Assembly (NCBI GenBank): GCA_001800005.1
Contig: MGUL01000080.1
Location: forward strand, 56,755-63,239
DNA from: Elusimicrobia bacterium RBG_16_66_12
Lineage (GTDB): Bacteria > Elusimicrobiota > Elusimicrobia > UBA1565 > UBA9628
Length of the DNA: 6,485 nt
Reading direction: 5' to 3'
Position 1 is the first letter of the stretch; every line of letters begins with the position of its first letter. The notes beneath the pieces were generated by a model, which saw only the letters and a program-made list of their open reading frames with translations, was not told the origin of the DNA and made no database searches. Below are positions 5,423-6,485 of this stretch, one piece after another. The translations under genes were made by a program, and so were the position numbers.

Positions 5423-6408
5423 GCGCCCTTCCCCAGTTTCCAGGTGATGAGCGCGCCCGCCGGGCGGCGCAGCAGGTCCGGGCGGGCGAAGTCCCACTCG
5501 CCCAAAGTCTCGATGAGTCGGGCGCCCACGCCCTTCTTGAAGTCCGCCACGCCGCGGGCCGCGTCGGGGTCGGCGCCGCCCAGGTCGTAGGTCCGCGCGC
5601 CGCGCCGCTTGGCCTCGACGAGCAGGGGCCAGAGCAGGGCGTACGAGGCGTAGACCTTGCGGGCCTCCTCGGTCGCGGCCGCGAGCAGGTCCACGGCCGA
5701 GCCGCCGAAGACCGCGCAGGCGCGCAGCGCGACGGTGCGGCCGCCGACGACGGCGCGCTTGAGGACCAGCGCGGGGCCGAGAGCCCGCACGAGCGAGGCG
5801 AGTGATTCGGCGCGATGCTGGGGCGGCAGGCCCTTGAAGGATTCCATCTCCATGTAGAGTCGCGCCATCTCCGCGGGGTCCGGAGCCGTCCAATCTTCGA
5901 TCGTCGCGCGAGTCTCGCCGCGCTTGAGGTTGTGACGCCAGTTGGTCGAGAGGCCGGCGCGCAGGGCCTCCGGCTCGGGGGTCAGATCGAGCAGGTAGGT
6001 CATGTTGCGGTCGAGCGGCCGCTCGGGTCGCGCCCAGCCGGCCGCGCTCAAGAAGGCGGCCGCGGCGGGGTCCGCTTCGCGGTAGGAGCAGATTCTCCCA
6101 TAAACGACCAAGCCGCCCGCGGCCGCGGCCAAGGTCTCTCGCAGGCCGGCGTCCCACAGCGCGGCCTCGCCGACCGGGCCGCCGCGCGACCACAGCAGTC
6201 GCGCGCCGCCGGGGAGGTCCTTGACCAGGGCCTGGACCGCGGCCTTGGGCGCGGACTCGGGGCCGGACAGCGCGCGCACGGCCCTCCAGCCGAAGTCGGC
6301 CTTGTGCCGCGCCCACCGTGAGGACTGGAAGGCGTTGGCTCCGGGCACGGCGGCCAGGGCCGCGTCCCAGGCCTCGTCGCCGGGCGTCGCCTCGCGCCAG
6401 GTCACCAT
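5419..6408 (-). CDS. FemAB-like / GNAT-fold acyltransferase of a polysaccharide cluster
   Basis: A 329-residue protein with two GNAT-like halves, as in the FemAB group (peptidoglycan bridge aminoacyltransferases and their exopolysaccharide-cluster relatives). Supporting stretches are NAFQSSRWARHK (25-36), LLWSRGGPVG (71-80), the basic STNWRHNLKRGE (154-165), a long linker helix with LYMEMESFKGLP (184-195), and the signature end YDLGGADPD (274-282) followed by GVADFKKGVGARLIE (286-300). Fem proteins transfer amino acids from tRNA, and related cluster enzymes are annotated as acyltransferases acting on polysaccharide; substrate here is unknown. It has no signal peptide. The pairing with a deacetylase resembles clusters of the XrtA/PEP-CTERM type, but no exosortase is in view. 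The start is ATG 6408 or GTG 6405; the latter would give a GTGA overlap with the upstream stop. No clear ribosome binding site is visible. Confidence 0.82.
   Translation of the reverse strand: MVTWREATPGDEAWDAALAAVPGANAFQSSRWARHKADFGWRAVRALSGPESAPKAAVQALVKDLPGGARLLWSRGGPVGEAALWDAGLRETLAAAAGGLVVYGRICSYREADPAAAAFLSAAGWARPERPLDRNMTYLLDLTPEPEALRAGLSTNWRHNLKRGETRATIEDWTAPDPAEMARLYMEMESFKGLPPQHRAESLASLVRALGPALVLKRAVVGGRTVALRACAVFGGSAVDLLAAATEEARKVYASYALLWPLLVEAKRRGARTYDLGGADPDAARGVADFKKGVGARLIETLGEWDFARPDLLRRPAGALITWKLGKGA
5427..5432 (-). promoter_or_regulatory. Ribosome binding site of the polysaccharide deacetylase
   Basis: GGAAGG on the minus strand, inside a longer purine run, ends 4 bases before ATG 5422. 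It supports that start over the long open frame upstream. It lies within the last codons of the FemAB-like gene. Confidence 0.6.
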
Positions 6409-6485
6409 AGGAAGTGCGCCAGGGCGACGTCGCGGTGATGCTCCGGAGCGGTCTCGGCCACCGCGTCGGGCAGGTCCGGCCAGGG
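6402..6485 (-). CDS. C-terminal end of an unidentified operon gene
   Basis: The reading frame entering from the right edge is open for 27 codons, ends with the residues HHRDVALAHFLW and stops at TGA 6404-6402, overlapping the start of the FemAB-like gene by a few bases. Composition is host-like. The overlap matches the close packing of the rest of the operon, so a real gene end is likely. Too little is visible to name a family. Confidence 0.55.
   Translation of the reverse strand, partial: PWPDLPDAVAETAPEHHRDVALAHFLW

Noticed and set aside
5423..6316. Long N-terminal extension of the deacetylase frame (the frame is open for about 550 codons in all).
   Set aside because: The extension is Arg/Gly/Ala-rich, antisense-like low-complexity translation across the FemAB-like gene in another frame. 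Only the part from ATG 5422 shows a protein family, with a ribosome binding site and an ATGA overlap.

Overview
The window is a GC-rich stretch of a Gram-negative-type bacterial chromosome (samples of the polysaccharide genes are about 70% GC). Every gene I can support lies on the minus strand, so transcription runs from the high to the low coordinates. The phylum cannot be fixed from the sequence. An O-antigen ligase-like membrane protein and a surface-polysaccharide operon suit an outer-membrane bacterium.

The host backbone is a surface-polysaccharide operon read from right to left: the 3' end of an unidentified gene (6402-6485), a FemAB/GNAT-type acyltransferase (5419-6408), a NodB-type polysaccharide deacetylase (4664-5422), a GT-B glycosyltransferase (952-2103) and an O-antigen ligase/polymerase-like membrane protein cut by the window's left edge (1-955). 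FemAB to deacetylase and glycosyltransferase to ligase are both joined by 4-base ATGA stop/start overlaps, as in a tightly coupled operon. The likely joint job is building, modifying and attaching an extracellular or outer-membrane polysaccharide.

Between deacetylase and glycosyltransferase, about 2.5 kb (2084 to about 4652) does not belong to that pathway. It holds two different AAA_14/DUF4143 ATPases (2084-3232 and 3450-4577), with a short ORF between them (3269-3478) that resembles the tail of a HipA-family kinase. Its right edge is a sharp base-composition step: 4581-4650 is 27% GC and 4651-4700 is 70% GC. The upstream ATPase carries its own strong sigma70-like promoter, placed so that its mRNA would be leaderless. 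The deacetylase stop codon still sits in an ATGA overlap that opens a 20-codon ORF running into the AT-rich DNA. This looks like the start of the next operon gene, cut off when the cassette arrived. The downstream glycosyltransferase now starts inside the end of the second ATPase gene, with a good Shine-Dalgarno sequence just upstream, so the operon may have been repaired by fusion to the cassette.

There is no rRNA, tRNA, CRISPR array or recognisable transposase in the window, and no gene-free stretch longer than about 90 bases.
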